Shown here piece after piece: positions 48,004 through 56,923 of a DNA stretch of 64,000 nt. The DNA comes from Roseospira goensis (lineage in GTDB: Bacteria > Pseudomonadota > Alphaproteobacteria > Rhodospirillales > Rhodospirillaceae): contig NZ_JACIGI010000006.1 of assembly GCF_014197795.1 (NCBI RefSeq), forward strand, positions 60,359 to 124,358, given 5' to 3'. A program made the translations under genes and the position numbers. Positions within the stretch are counted from its first letter, which is position 1; the number at the start of each line of letters is the position of its first letter. The notes beneath the pieces are model-generated. The model ran no database searches, was not told the origin of the DNA, and was given only the letters and a program-made list of their open reading frames with translations.

Positions 48004-49503
48004 ATGGCGAAACCAGGCTCCGGCGGCGGCCTGTTCGGCCGCCTGATGGGCGGCAAGGGCGACGACGCCCCCGCTGGCGGGACCGGCGGGATGACCTGGC
48101 CCGAGTTGCTCGCCGCCGTGCGGGAGGAGGGCTTTGCTCTCACCGGTGGCGGCAATCGTGTGGTGTCGCTGGATCAGCGTCTCCTGGGCATGGTGGACAC
48201 CGCCAATCCGTTGTCGGTGGCGGCGGCGGTGCGGTTGCAGCATGCCGTCATGGTGCTGTTGCCGGTGCGCCTGGAGGGGACGGTGATCGAGGCGCCGCGC
48301 GCCGGGGCCTGGCGCATCCGCAAGGGGCGAACCACGACCAGCGTACCCACCCCGCTGGAGCTTCTCGCGCAGGTCATGGACGGCGTGAAGGCGGCGGCCG
48401 GGGGGGCGCCGGTCCAGGGCATGGTGGTGGCGGTCGGCGACGCCCGCTTCGACGCGCCCCGGCCCGGGCGTGTGACCCCGGCGGCCGAGGTGCTGGCGCT
48501 GCTGCGCGACATGCAGGGCACGGGGCGTGGTCTGCCCGAGGTGGTGGCGGGGTGGGCGCGCCTGGCCGGCGCGCCCGCGGAAGCGTCCGGGGAGGCGCCC
48601 GATGAGGCGTCCGGGGAGGCGTCCGGGGAGGCGTCCGGGGAGGCGCCCGAGGATCGCCCCGAGGACACCGCCGGAGAAGCCCCCACGCCCGTTGCGGACG
48701 AAAGCACGGACGCCGACGCAGGGGCGGCGGCGGAGACGGAGATGGAGGCCGAGCCCGAACCCGAACCTGAGCCCGAGCCCGAACCCGAACCTGAGCCCGA
48801 GCCGGATCGCGACCAAACCCGGCCTCTCGCGGCGACCGTCGTCCCCCTGCGGGGCCTTCGGCCGCAGTCGGAACGACCGTGGCGGTCCGAGGCCGCCTTG
48901 AGGTCCACGGCGCCAGAGATGGCGCGACCCGCCCCGCCCACCGCGGATCCGGCGCCGGCGCCGGCCGGGCCGCCGGATGACTCGTCGGTGGCGGACCCGC
49001 CGGACGACCCCGACTTTGGGTCCGCCCCTTACCGCGACCCCGAACCGGTCGGGCCTGGGGCGCCCGAAGCACCCGTCACGGGGGACGCCGAGGCGGAGCA
49101 GCCCCTGGTCGAGCCCGTGTTGATGCGCCAAGCCGACCCGGAGGTCGGTCCCGAACAGGACACCGAGCCGGAACCCGAGCCCGAACCGAAACCCGAGCCC
49201 GAACCCGAACCCGAACCGGAACCCGAACCCGAGCCCGAACCGGAACCCGAGCGCCAAGCCGAACCAGAGCCCCAACCGGTTGTGGCGCCGGTTGCGCCGG
49301 CCCCGGCGCGGTCCGCGCCGGGGCCCGACGTGGAGACGTGGGCTGTGGAGCGGCCCGGCCCGGTGGCGCCGTTGTGGACACGCGGCACGCGCGGCGGCGA
49401 CCGACCGACCGCGCCGCCGGTGCATTGGGTGGCCGGGCGGCCGTTCCATCGGGCGGACGCCTTGCGGCTGGACGATGAACTGGCGGCCGTGGAGGAGGAT
49501 TGA
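48004..49503 (+). CDS. Glu-Pro-repeat protein of unknown function
   Basis: A 499-aa protein from ATG 48004 behind GGAGGA. Residues 28-190 are a folded domain ([58 protein letters not shown]). The GDARF strand and spacing faintly recall NERD-type nuclease domains, but I would not assign it. The rest is low complexity: Ala-Ser-Gly-Glu repeats (48582-48650), two Glu-Pro blocks (48751-48804 and 49165-49251) and Pro/Asp/Ala-rich spacers, ending in a short conserved-looking tail ([20 protein letters not shown]). Glu-Pro rods stiffen TonB, but no signal or membrane helix is present, so the protein should be cytoplasmic. Confidence 0.75.
   Translation: MAKPGSGGGLFGRLMGGKGDDAPAGGTGGMTWPELLAAVREEGFALTGGGNRVVSLDQRLLGMVDTANPLSVAAAVRLQHAVMVLLPVRLEGTVIEAPRAGAWRIRKGRTTTSVPTPLELLAQVMDGVKAAAGGAPVQGMVVAVGDARFDAPRPGRVTPAAEVLALLRDMQGTGRGLPEVVAGWARLAGAPAEASGEAPDEASGEASGEASGEAPEDRPEDTAGEAPTPVADESTDADAGAAAETEMEAEPEPEPEPEPEPEPEPEPDRDQTRPLAATVVPLRGLRPQSERPWRSEAALRSTAPEMARPAPPTADPAPAPAGPPDDSSVADPPDDPDFGSAPYRDPEPVGPGAPEAPVTGDAEAEQPLVEPVLMRQADPEVGPEQDTEPEPEPEPKPEPEPEPEPEPEPEPEPEPERQAEPEPQPVVAPVAPAPARSAPGPDVETWAVERPGPVAPLWTRGTRGGDRPTAPPVHWVAGRPFHRADALRLDDELAAVEED
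48751..49251. repeat. two blocks of Glu-Pro codon repeats
   Basis: Blocks at 48751-48804 and 49165-49251 are built from 6-base GAGCCC/GAACCC/GAACCT units encoding (Glu-Pro)n. Synonymous variation between units (GAG/GAA, CCC/CCG/CCT) argues that the protein sequence is selected rather than being fresh slippage. Confidence 0.8.
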
Positions 49504-49836
49504 GCACGCGGACTGACTTCGATCCCGCATCATCGGGTCGTTCGCTCGCGGCCCCGGGCCGTGGGTTGGCCTGCCCCCAGGGTCCAACCCATCCAGCGGC
49601 CGCCGTCTCGCCGGTCCGCGATGGTCCGGTCTGTGCGGCACCCTGGCGACCAGCCGACTCCAGCATAGGATGGAGGGACGCGCGCGACGGAGATCTCCGG
49701 CTGCGGTGACGTGCTGAAGAGAGGCGATACGCCCGTGAAACGACATATGATTGTGCGGACGCCGTTCTGTCATCTCACTGGACACGGCGCGCGGGCACGG
49801 GCACTCTTTGGCCGAAGGCGGTGACGCGGCCGCGCC
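49504..49836. other. 333-base intergenic stretch
   Basis: It contains a stem-loop at 49563-49590 and otherwise nothing I can support. The next gene's assigned GTG at 49837 has a weak ribosome site; see that entry for later starts. Confidence 0.45.
49563..49590 (+). terminator. possible terminator stem-loop after the Glu-Pro-repeat gene
   Basis: GGGTTGG (49563-49569) pairs with CCAACCC (49584-49590), and CTG/CAG extend it inside, about 60 bases after the stop. No U-tract follows. Confidence 0.35.
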
Positions 49837-52800
49837 GTGACCCGGAGCGGGCGCGTCTGTCCGTCGTCGCCGGACCGGACTCAGACGGTGGAGACGGGGG
49901 TCTTGCGCATCCTCCTGGTCGAAGACAACACGACCTACGCCAGTCTCGTCGCGGCGCTGCTCGACGAAGGCGGGCGGGCCAGATTCGATGTGGTCTCGGC
50001 CACCACCCTGGCCGAGGCGCGCGATACTCTGGCGCGCGTGCAGGTCGAGGCCGTCGTGCTCGACCTGCAGCTTCCGGATTCCGCCGGGCTGTCGACCCTC
50101 GACGAGATCGTCGCGGTCAACCCTGACGTGCCGGTGGTGGTGCTGACCGGCAACGATGACGACGAGATCGCCATGGCGGCGGTCCGGCACGGGGCCCAGG
50201 ACTACCTGTGCAAGGACGGCCTCTCGGCCGAGAGCCTGCGGCGGGCGGTGAACTACGGGGTCGCGCGGAAGGACACCATCAATGCCTTAGCGGGCGGCGG
50301 CGGGTTCCTGGAGGGGCTGGTGAACGCCGTCTCCGACGGGTTGGCGGCGCTTCAGGCGGTGCGCGACGACCACGACGCTGTGGTTGATTTCCGCTGCCTT
50401 CTGGTCAATCCCGCGTTCACGACGTTGATCGGCCGCAAGGGCGTCGAGATTGCCAACCTGGGGCCCGATGTCCTGGCCGACGCGATGGACTGGCCGGATC
50501 TGGTGGCGCTGCTGGCGCGCGTGGTGTCCGACAAGGACACCATGACCGAGGAACGCCAGATCCGCCGCCCGGACGGTCAGGCGCCGTGGGTGCGCATCAG
50601 CGCCACGCCGCTGCGCGATGGGGTGGCCCTGACGCTGACGGACGTCACCGAGCGGCGGCGCCAGCAGCAGCGCGTGGCCGCCGCCCTGGAACAGGCGGAG
50701 GCCGCCGATTCCGCCAAGACGCGGGTGCTCCACGCCATCAGTCACGAGCTGCGCACACCGCTCAACAGCATCATCGGGTTCGCCGAGGTGATCCAGGCCC
50801 AGGTGTTCGGGGCGCTGGAGAACCCGCAGTATCGCTCTTATGTCGACGATATTGTGCGCTCCGGCCACGGCATGCTGGAGATCATCAACGATCTGCTCGA
50901 TCTGCGCCGGCTGGAGGAGATCGCCAGCGCCGACAAGACCTACCGGCATCTGATCGACCTGGCCCCCGACCTGATCTGTGTCGTCCGCGACCATCGCATT
51001 GAGCTCATGAACGATGCCGGCGCGGCGATGCTCGGGGTCTGGCCGGCGGACTCCATGGTCGGACGCGACATCCGCCAGTACGTCCACGCGGACAGCCGCG
51101 GCATCGTTGAGGATGTGGACGCGCTGCTGGTGGTCGAGCGGCGCCGGCTGCCGGCGCGGCTGCTGGACATGCGGGGCCGTGTCATCGACGTGGAACTGGC
51201 CGCGGTGCCCTATGACCCGCACGGTCCGGGCAAGAGCTTCATGCTGGTGGCGCGCGACGTCAGCGACCGGCAACGGGCCACCGAGGAGATCATCCAGCGC
51301 GAGGAACGGCTCTCCAAGATCATGGACACCATGGTCGAGGCGCTGGTCATCATCGACACCGAAGGCATCATTGAGACCTTCAACGCGGCCGCCGAAAAGA
51401 TGTTCGAGTACGAGGCCGCCGAGGTGCTGGGCCAGCCGGTGTCGATCCTGATGCCCGATGACATCGGGGCGAGCCATCAGGACCACGTCCGCACCTATGT
51501 GCGCACGGGCCGCAGCCGGGTCATGGGGATGGGGCGCGAGGTCGAGGCCCGGCGGCGGGACGGCACGACCTTCCCGGTTGATCTGTCTCTGTCCGATCTT
51601 AAGGTGGGCGGCCGCCAACTCTTCATCGGCATGATGCGCGACATCACGGAACGCAAGATCGCCGAGCAGCGGCTGCTCTTCCTGGCCACCCGCAATCCCT
51701 TGACCGGCCTGCCCAACCGGGCGTTGTTCCGCGACCGGCTGGAGGCGGCAATCGCGCGGGCCGACGAGGCCGGCGGAACGCTGGGCATCCTGTTCGTCGA
51801 TCTCGACCATTTCAAGAACATCAACGACACCCTGGGCCATCCGGCCGGGGACCGCGTGCTGCAGATGGCCGGACGGCGGTTGCAGGGGCATGTCCGCCCC
51901 GGCGACACGGTTTCGCACCAGAGCGGCGACGAGTTCACCGTGATCCTGGAGAACGTCGACGGCGAGGAGGAGGTCGCGGAGATCGCCCACCGCATGCTGG
52001 AGGACCTGTCGCGTCCCTTCGAGGTCGACGGGCGGGAGATCTACACGTCGGGCTCGATCGGCGTGGTGATCTATCCGCAGACCCGGGGCGGCATTTCGAA
52101 CCTCCTGCGCAACGTCGATACGGCCGTGAATTTCGCCAAGAAGAAGGGCCGCAACAACTACCAGTTCTATTCGGACCGCCTGTCCAACGACATGGTCCGC
52201 CGCCTTCAGATCGAGACCGGCCTGCGCCGCGCCCTGGAGCGCAACGAACTGTCGATGGTCTATCAGGTCAAGGTGGATCTGCGCACCCGTGCGGTGGTCG
52301 GCGCGGAGGCGCTGCTGCGCTGGCACGCGGCGGACCTGGGGCATGTTTCCCCGGTCGAGTTCGTGCCCGTTGCCGAGGAGACCGGCCTCGTGGTCCCGAT
52401 CGGGGAATGGGTGTTTCGGGCGGTCTGCATGCAGGTGCGGGCGTGGATGGACCAGGGGCTGCCGCCGGTGCGGGTGGGGGTCAACCTTTCGGCGCGCCAG
52501 TTCCGCGATCAGCGCCTCGCCGAGACCATCAAGGGGATCCTGGAGGAGACCGGCGTGCAGCCCGATCTGCTGGACCTGGAACTGACCGAGAGCATGCTGG
52601 TCGAGAACGCGGACGAGGCGATCGAGGCGTTGTGGTCGCTGAAGAACGTGGGCATCACGCTGTCGATCGACGACTTCGGCACCGGCTATTCCTCGCTGTC
52701 CTACCTCAAGCGCTTTCCCATCGACGCGCTCAAGATCGACCGCTCGTTCGTCACCGATATCCCGAGCAGCGAGGACGACATGGCGATCACACAGGCGATC

Positions 52801-53001
52801 ATCCGCATGGCCAGTTCGCTCGGCCTCCAGCTGGTCGCGGAAGGCGTCGAGACCGAGGCCCAGGTGGAGTTCCTGCGCGCCAACGGCTGTCAGCTCGGCC
52901 AGGGCTATCTGTTCAGCCGGCCGGTGGACAATGCCGGCATGGTGTCTCTGCTGACCCAGGGACTTGTTCCCGCCCGCCCCGCCGGCGTGATGCGCGTCTA
53001 G
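49837..53001 (+). CDS. REC-PAS-HisKA-PAS-PAS-GGDEF-EAL hybrid signalling protein
   Basis: A 1054-aa protein. Receiver domain about 24-140 with phosphoacceptor D76 and K126; a PAS-like domain about 155-275; a HisKA dimerisation helix with the phosphate-accepting His (ISHELRTPLN, H303). No ATP-binding kinase domain follows: at 365 the next PAS starts. A second PAS covers 490-610. The cyclase domain reads SGDEF at 696-700 instead of GGDEF, with RPGD intact, so cyclase activity is doubtful. The EAL domain (EALLRW at 824, then SIDDFGTGYSSLSYLKRF) keeps its catalytic set and should degrade c-di-GMP. The start is uncertain: GTG 49888, or TTG 49903 behind GGAGACGGGGG, are better placed than GTG 49837. 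Confidence 0.9.
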   Translation: MTRSGRVCPSSPDRTQTVETGVLRILLVEDNTTYASLVAALLDEGGRARFDVVSATTLAEARDTLARVQVEAVVLDLQLPDSAGLSTLDEIVAVNPDVPVVVLTGNDDDEIAMAAVRHGAQDYLCKDGLSAESLRRAVNYGVARKDTINALAGGGGFLEGLVNAVSDGLAALQAVRDDHDAVVDFRCLLVNPAFTTLIGRKGVEIANLGPDVLADAMDWPDLVALLARVVSDKDTMTEERQIRRPDGQAPWVRISATPLRDGVALTLTDVTERRRQQQRVAAALEQAEAADSAKTRVLHAISHELRTPLNSIIGFAEVIQAQVFGALENPQYRSYVDDIVRSGHGMLEIINDLLDLRRLEEIASADKTYRHLIDLAPDLICVVRDHRIELMNDAGAAMLGVWPADSMVGRDIRQYVHADSRGIVEDVDALLVVERRRLPARLLDMRGRVIDVELAAVPYDPHGPGKSFMLVARDVSDRQRATEEIIQREERLSKIMDTMVEALVIIDTEGIIETFNAAAEKMFEYEAAEVLGQPVSILMPDDIGASHQDHVRTYVRTGRSRVMGMGREVEARRRDGTTFPVDLSLSDLKVGGRQLFIGMMRDITERKIAEQRLLFLATRNPLTGLPNRALFRDRLEAAIARADEAGGTLGILFVDLDHFKNINDTLGHPAGDRVLQMAGRRLQGHVRPGDTVSHQSGDEFTVILENVDGEEEVAEIAHRMLEDLSRPFEVDGREIYTSGSIGVVIYPQTRGGISNLLRNVDTAVNFAKKKGRNNYQFYSDRLSNDMVRRLQIETGLRRALERNELSMVYQVKVDLRTRAVVGAEALLRWHAADLGHVSPVEFVPVAEETGLVVPIGEWVFRAVCMQVRAWMDQGLPPVRVGVNLSARQFRDQRLAETIKGILEETGVQPDLLDLELTESMLVENADEAIEALWSLKNVGITLSIDDFGTGYSSLSYLKRFPIDALKIDRSFVTDIPSSEDDMAITQAIIRMASSLGLQLVAEGVETEAQVEFLRANGCQLGQGYLFSRPVDNAGMVSLLTQGLVPARPAGVMRV

Positions 53002-53019
53002 GGCCCGGCGCAGGGATCG

Positions 53020-54372
53020 GTGTCGGCCCGCGCCCGCATCGGGGTTGGCCTGCGGGTGCCGGTGCGGGACGGGCAGACCGCCGCCGCCCTGCGGACGCTG
53101 GCCTGCCTGCTGGACGCGGCCCCGCTGGGCGGACCGGCGGTGACGGTGCACCGCATCGGCGGGCCGGACCGGCGTCTGCGCGATGCCCTGGCGCCGTGGG
53201 CCGCCCGCGTGCGCCTGACCACGACGGTGACCGATGACCGACCGCCCATGACGGACCCGACGTTCGTGGTGTGGCCAGGGGTGGTGCCGCCCGACGACCT
53301 GATGGCCCGACTGGCGGCCGTCGATCCCTGGCCGACCGCGCCGGTGGCCGTGTCCTGCGGCGCGCCCCTGGTCGAGACGATGGGGCGGCCCGGACTGTTC
53401 GGGGCAACGCTGCCCTGGTGTCCGTCGAGTCTGCCGGCGATCGACGGGCCGACGGCGGACGTCGGGGGCGTGATGGTGCCGGCGGGGACCGCGGTGCCGG
53501 TCACCGGGGCGGCGCTGCCGCGGCATCCGGGTGTCGTGCTGGGGGGCGCGCCGGACCCGGGTTCGGGCGCATGGGGGCCGGACCTGGACGATCTCGTCGG
53601 CTTGCACCCCGGCCGCCCCGCCCTGGTGGTCGGCAACGGGCCGTCGTTGGCGTACACGGATCTGGCGCGTGCCGATCTGGCGCCGTGGGAGGCGGCGGTG
53701 ACCTTCGCCTTCAACGGGGCCTGGCGCCTGGCGCGGCGCGGCCGCCTGCGCGTCGACTGGCACGTGGTCGAGGACCGGCTGGTGGCGACGGAGGAGGCGG
53801 CGGCACTGGCGGCACTGGACCCCGGAACGACGCTCGTCCTGCCACGCGATCATGCCGATCTGATCCCGCCCGCGCCGGGGCGGCTGCATGTGCCGGTGGA
53901 CTGGTCCTATTACGACCCCGACCGCCCGCCGCCGCGTCCGGGCTTCGCGACCGCGGCCGACGGGCCGCTGTGCGCGGGTCAGACGGTGGCCTACCTGGCG
54001 TTGCAACTGGCGTTCCTGATGGGCTGCGATCCGGTCGTGATGGTCGGCATGGACCTGGACTATCGGCTGCCGCCGTCGGCCCATGTGGCGGGTCGGGTGA
54101 TCGCCTCGCGGGCGGCGGATCCGAACCACTTCGATCCGGCCTACTTCGGACCCGGCCGCCGCTGGCATCTGCCGAAGACCGACCGCATGTTGGTCGCGCT
54201 GCGCCACGCCGCCGGGGTGTACGCGGCGCACGGGCGCCGCCTGGTCAACGCCACGCCCGGCGGACGGCTCAGCGGGGTGGCGCGCGGGCCCTATCCCGGC
54301 GTCGTCCTCGCGGCTCCGGCGTGGACCGACCGCCAGCGCCAGCCCACGACCGCCCAGGCGACCAGCGCCTGA
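53020..54372 (+). CDS. MptE-like (DUF115) domain protein
   Basis: A 450-aa protein starting at GTG 53020, 18 bases after the preceding gene's stop. The N-terminal 190 residues are Ala/Pro/Asp-rich and unassigned. From about 198 the sequence PALVVGNGPSLAYTDLARADL, then TFAFNGAWRLARRG and DWHVVEDRLV, matches the DUF115/MptE-like fold found in flagellin-modifying accessory factors and in 6-hydroxymethylpterin diphosphokinase. VVMVGMDLDYRLP near 345 and the HFDPAYFGPGR segment agree. A role in glycan or nonulosonic acid transfer is possible but no surface or flagellar gene is near. Its last 82 bases overlap the convergent ABC permease gene. Confidence 0.72.
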   Translation: MSARARIGVGLRVPVRDGQTAAALRTLACLLDAAPLGGPAVTVHRIGGPDRRLRDALAPWAARVRLTTTVTDDRPPMTDPTFVVWPGVVPPDDLMARLAAVDPWPTAPVAVSCGAPLVETMGRPGLFGATLPWCPSSLPAIDGPTADVGGVMVPAGTAVPVTGAALPRHPGVVLGGAPDPGSGAWGPDLDDLVGLHPGRPALVVGNGPSLAYTDLARADLAPWEAAVTFAFNGAWRLARRGRLRVDWHVVEDRLVATEEAAALAALDPGTTLVLPRDHADLIPPAPGRLHVPVDWSYYDPDRPPPRPGFATAADGPLCAGQTVAYLALQLAFLMGCDPVVMVGMDLDYRLPPSAHVAGRVIASRAADPNHFDPAYFGPGRRWHLPKTDRMLVALRHAAGVYAAHGRRLVNATPGGRLSGVARGPYPGVVLAAPAWTDRQRQPTTAQATSA

Positions 54373-55634
54373 CCCAGCGCCGGCACCAGGGTGCCGGACA
54401 CGGTGGCGCCCCAGGTCGGGCGCACCGCCGCACCGATGCCGGGCAGGACGTCGGCCAGGGCGATCGGGACCAGCAGGTAGAGTGTGAGCAGCACGATGAG
54501 CGCCCCCGCCGGGCCGCGCCGCATGTCGCCGTCCAGGGTCAACGCCAGCACGATGCCAAGGTCGCGGATCAGGAAGAGGACCGCGCTCCACACCAGCACC
54601 GGCAGCCAGTCCGGCGAGGGCACGCGCAGCCACACCGCCGTGAGGGCCACGCTCAGGGCCACGGTCACGGCCAGGCCCAGACTCCAGGCCGGCGCCTCCA
54701 GCAGCAGCGCGACAGGGCGGCCGCGTGCCCGCGTCGGTGCCGCCAGCCAGCGCCGCAGCGCGACGCTGCTCTGCGGTCCCGCCAGCGCGGCCACCAGCGT
54801 GAGCGTGGCGGCGGTCGCGAAGGCCACCACCAGCGGCACCACGGGGACGGCCACCATGGCCTCGAACCACAGCGCCACCGACAGGGCGTCGGAGAAACCC
54901 GCCGTGTAGGCGGCGGCGAAGGCGAGGAAGGCCAGCCAGGTCCAGGGCTGGGAGGGGTAGCGCAGTTCCTCCCGCATCACCGCGTGCACACCGGCGAGCA
55001 CCCAGGCCAGGGCCAGCACCTGTGTGCTCAGCATGAAGGCGCGGCCGTCCAGGTCCAGGCCCCACCACCGCACCGTTTGACTGCTCCAGTACCAGTCGCG
55101 GGTTGCGAGCCAGATCGCCAGCACGATGGCGACCGCCTGGGCCAGCGCGATGTTGGTCCGCACGGTCCCGCGCGGCGCGCCGCGCACGAGCAGCAGGCCG
55201 GCGAAGAACGCCGCGCCCTGGGCGGTCAGACCGGTCAGCAGCATGTTCAGGATCTCGGCGGCCCCGGTGCGTCCGGTGGCCAGCAGCGCCACGACGCAGA
55301 ACGCGGCCCCGTACCAGCTATACGCCGTCGCGCCCAGCAGCTTGCCCCAGGTCATGGTCCACGGGCGGAGGGCACTCATGCGCTGGGCGTCCCAGGTGCC
55401 GGCCTGGATCTCGTCGCCGATCGCGCCGGCGGCCATGCGCGTGCCCCACAGGACCAGCAGGACGAACAACGCCGTGGTGGCGAGGCCGGCGACGCCCTCG
55501 ACGCCCATGGCGGCGTGCCCGCCCAGGAGCAGCAGGCCCAACAGCGCCGGCATGGTGGCCAGCCGTTGGGCGGAGAACTCGACCCAGAGATTGCGCCGGA
55601 ACTCCGGGTTGGCGAGGGGGAAGGGCAGCATCAT
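54291..55634 (-). CDS. ABC-2 type export permease
   Basis: A 447-aa protein with about 11-12 hydrophobic helices. It starts at ATG 55634, which overlaps the stop of the ATPase gene (ATGA). After a cytoplasmic head (LANPEFRRNLWVEFSAQRLA) comes the typical ABC-2 order of helices with the amphipathic GDEIQAGTWDAQRMSALRPW segment, as in Na+ or copper-linked export systems and the NosY type. The last 27 codons are antisense to the end of the MptE-like gene. Substrate unknown; some such pairs move membrane proteins or lipids. Confidence 0.85.
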   Translation of the reverse strand: MMLPFPLANPEFRRNLWVEFSAQRLATMPALLGLLLLGGHAAMGVEGVAGLATTALFVLLVLWGTRMAAGAIGDEIQAGTWDAQRMSALRPWTMTWGKLLGATAYSWYGAAFCVVALLATGRTGAAEILNMLLTGLTAQGAAFFAGLLLVRGAPRGTVRTNIALAQAVAIVLAIWLATRDWYWSSQTVRWWGLDLDGRAFMLSTQVLALAWVLAGVHAVMREELRYPSQPWTWLAFLAFAAAYTAGFSDALSVALWFEAMVAVPVVPLVVAFATAATLTLVAALAGPQSSVALRRWLAAPTRARGRPVALLLEAPAWSLGLAVTVALSVALTAVWLRVPSPDWLPVLVWSAVLFLIRDLGIVLALTLDGDMRRGPAGALIVLLTLYLLVPIALADVLPGIGAAVRPTWGATVSGTLVPALGQALVAWAVVGWRWRSVHAGAARTTPG

Positions 55635-56662
55635 GCGACACCTCCGGGTCCGTCGGCCGGGGTGCCGGCGCCGTTGGGCTGGCGCAGATGGTCCCGGTAG
55701 ACGTCGGTCAGGTTGCGCTGGAGCGGCGCGAAGCCGCATACCGGCAGGCCCTGGTCGATCAGGGCGCGAAGCAGCGCGGCGCGTTGATCGGCTTCGCGCC
55801 CCGCTGTCGCGGGGGTCAGGGTCATGATCGCGCGGTCGGGCGCCGGGCCGGCCTCGACCGACGCCACGCCGGGCAGCGCGCCGAGGCGACGGGCGGCGTC
55901 CGGCACCGCGTCGCTGAAGCTGACGGTCACCCGCCCTGGCGGGCGGTCCGCGCGTTCGGGCGCGGCGGACGCGGCATCGGCCAGGGCGTCGTGGCGCACC
56001 AGGCGGCCGTCCCGCAGGATCAGCACATGCGTGCAGTAGTCCTCCAGCTCCGCCAGGATGTGCGACGAGACCAACAGCGTCATGCCGTGCGCGGTGCGCA
56101 GGTCGGTCAGCAGTCGGGCCAGGTGCATGCGGCTTTCCGGATCGAGCCCGGACGCGGGCTCGTCGAGCAGCACCATCCGGGGCCGGTGCACGATGGTCTG
56201 GGCGATGGCCAGCCGCTGGCGCAGGCCCCGCGACAGCGTGCCGGCGCGCTGGTTCATGCGGTCGGACAGGTCCACCGCCGCCGCCGCCCAGGCCATGCGC
56301 GCGGCGATCTCGGACTCGGGCACGGCGCGCGCCGCGGCCGCATACCACAGGCCCTGCGCCACGGTCAGGGTGTCGTACAGGCCGAAGAAATCCTGCAGGA
56401 ATCCGGTGCGCTGATGCACGTCGCGGGGGCGCTCGGCCGCATCCAGGCCGTCCACGAGGACGCGTCCCGCGAACGGCGGATCAAGCGCGGCTAGGCATCG
56501 CATGAGCGTGGTCTTCCCGGCACCGTTCGGGCCGACCAGGGCGGTGACCGTGCCGGCGGCGAGCGAGAAGCTCACACGGTCGAGGGCGCGGCGCCCCGGG
56601 TAGTCGCGGGTCAGGTCGGTGACCGCGACGAGCGGCGCCGCGGCGGCGGAGGAGGCAGGCAC
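55631..56662 (-). CDS. ABC transporter ATPase, export type
   Basis: A 343-aa ATPase of the CcmA/NosF type. Walker A is GPNGAGKTT, the Q-loop lies in RTGFLQDFFGLYDTLT, the signature is LSRGLRQR (a variant of LSGGQ) and Walker B is MVLLDEPASGLDP, followed by the switch His in LLVSSHIL. The C-terminal 110 residues (from about 235) form the regulatory domain seen in ABC-2 exporters. It is coupled to the permease gene downstream. The two genes are divergent from the EAL gene across 261 bases. Confidence 0.9.
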   Translation of the reverse strand: MPASSAAAAPLVAVTDLTRDYPGRRALDRVSFSLAAGTVTALVGPNGAGKTTLMRCLAALDPPFAGRVLVDGLDAAERPRDVHQRTGFLQDFFGLYDTLTVAQGLWYAAAARAVPESEIAARMAWAAAAVDLSDRMNQRAGTLSRGLRQRLAIAQTIVHRPRMVLLDEPASGLDPESRMHLARLLTDLRTAHGMTLLVSSHILAELEDYCTHVLILRDGRLVRHDALADAASAAPERADRPPGRVTVSFSDAVPDAARRLGALPGVASVEAGPAPDRAIMTLTPATAGREADQRAALLRALIDQGLPVCGFAPLQRNLTDVYRDHLRQPNGAGTPADGPGGVA

Positions 56663-56923
56663 GGGGGCGGTCCTTGCTCACGGACGGGAGGGGGCTTTCG
56701 GAGGGCCTGGGTGGCGCGGCGGCCAGCCCGGACCAGCATAGGGCCTGGGTTCGGCCGGGGCCATGGCGGAGGTGAGGGCGCGCTCTTGACTCGGTCGCAA
56801 CTTTACCGTTCCTCAGGAATTACGAAGTATGAGGGTTTGGCGTTACACCGCTCGCAGACCCGCGCGGCGCAGCATGTGAACCTCTGGCGGTGTGGCGCCG
56901 GCAGTCAACAGGAGACCAAGTCC

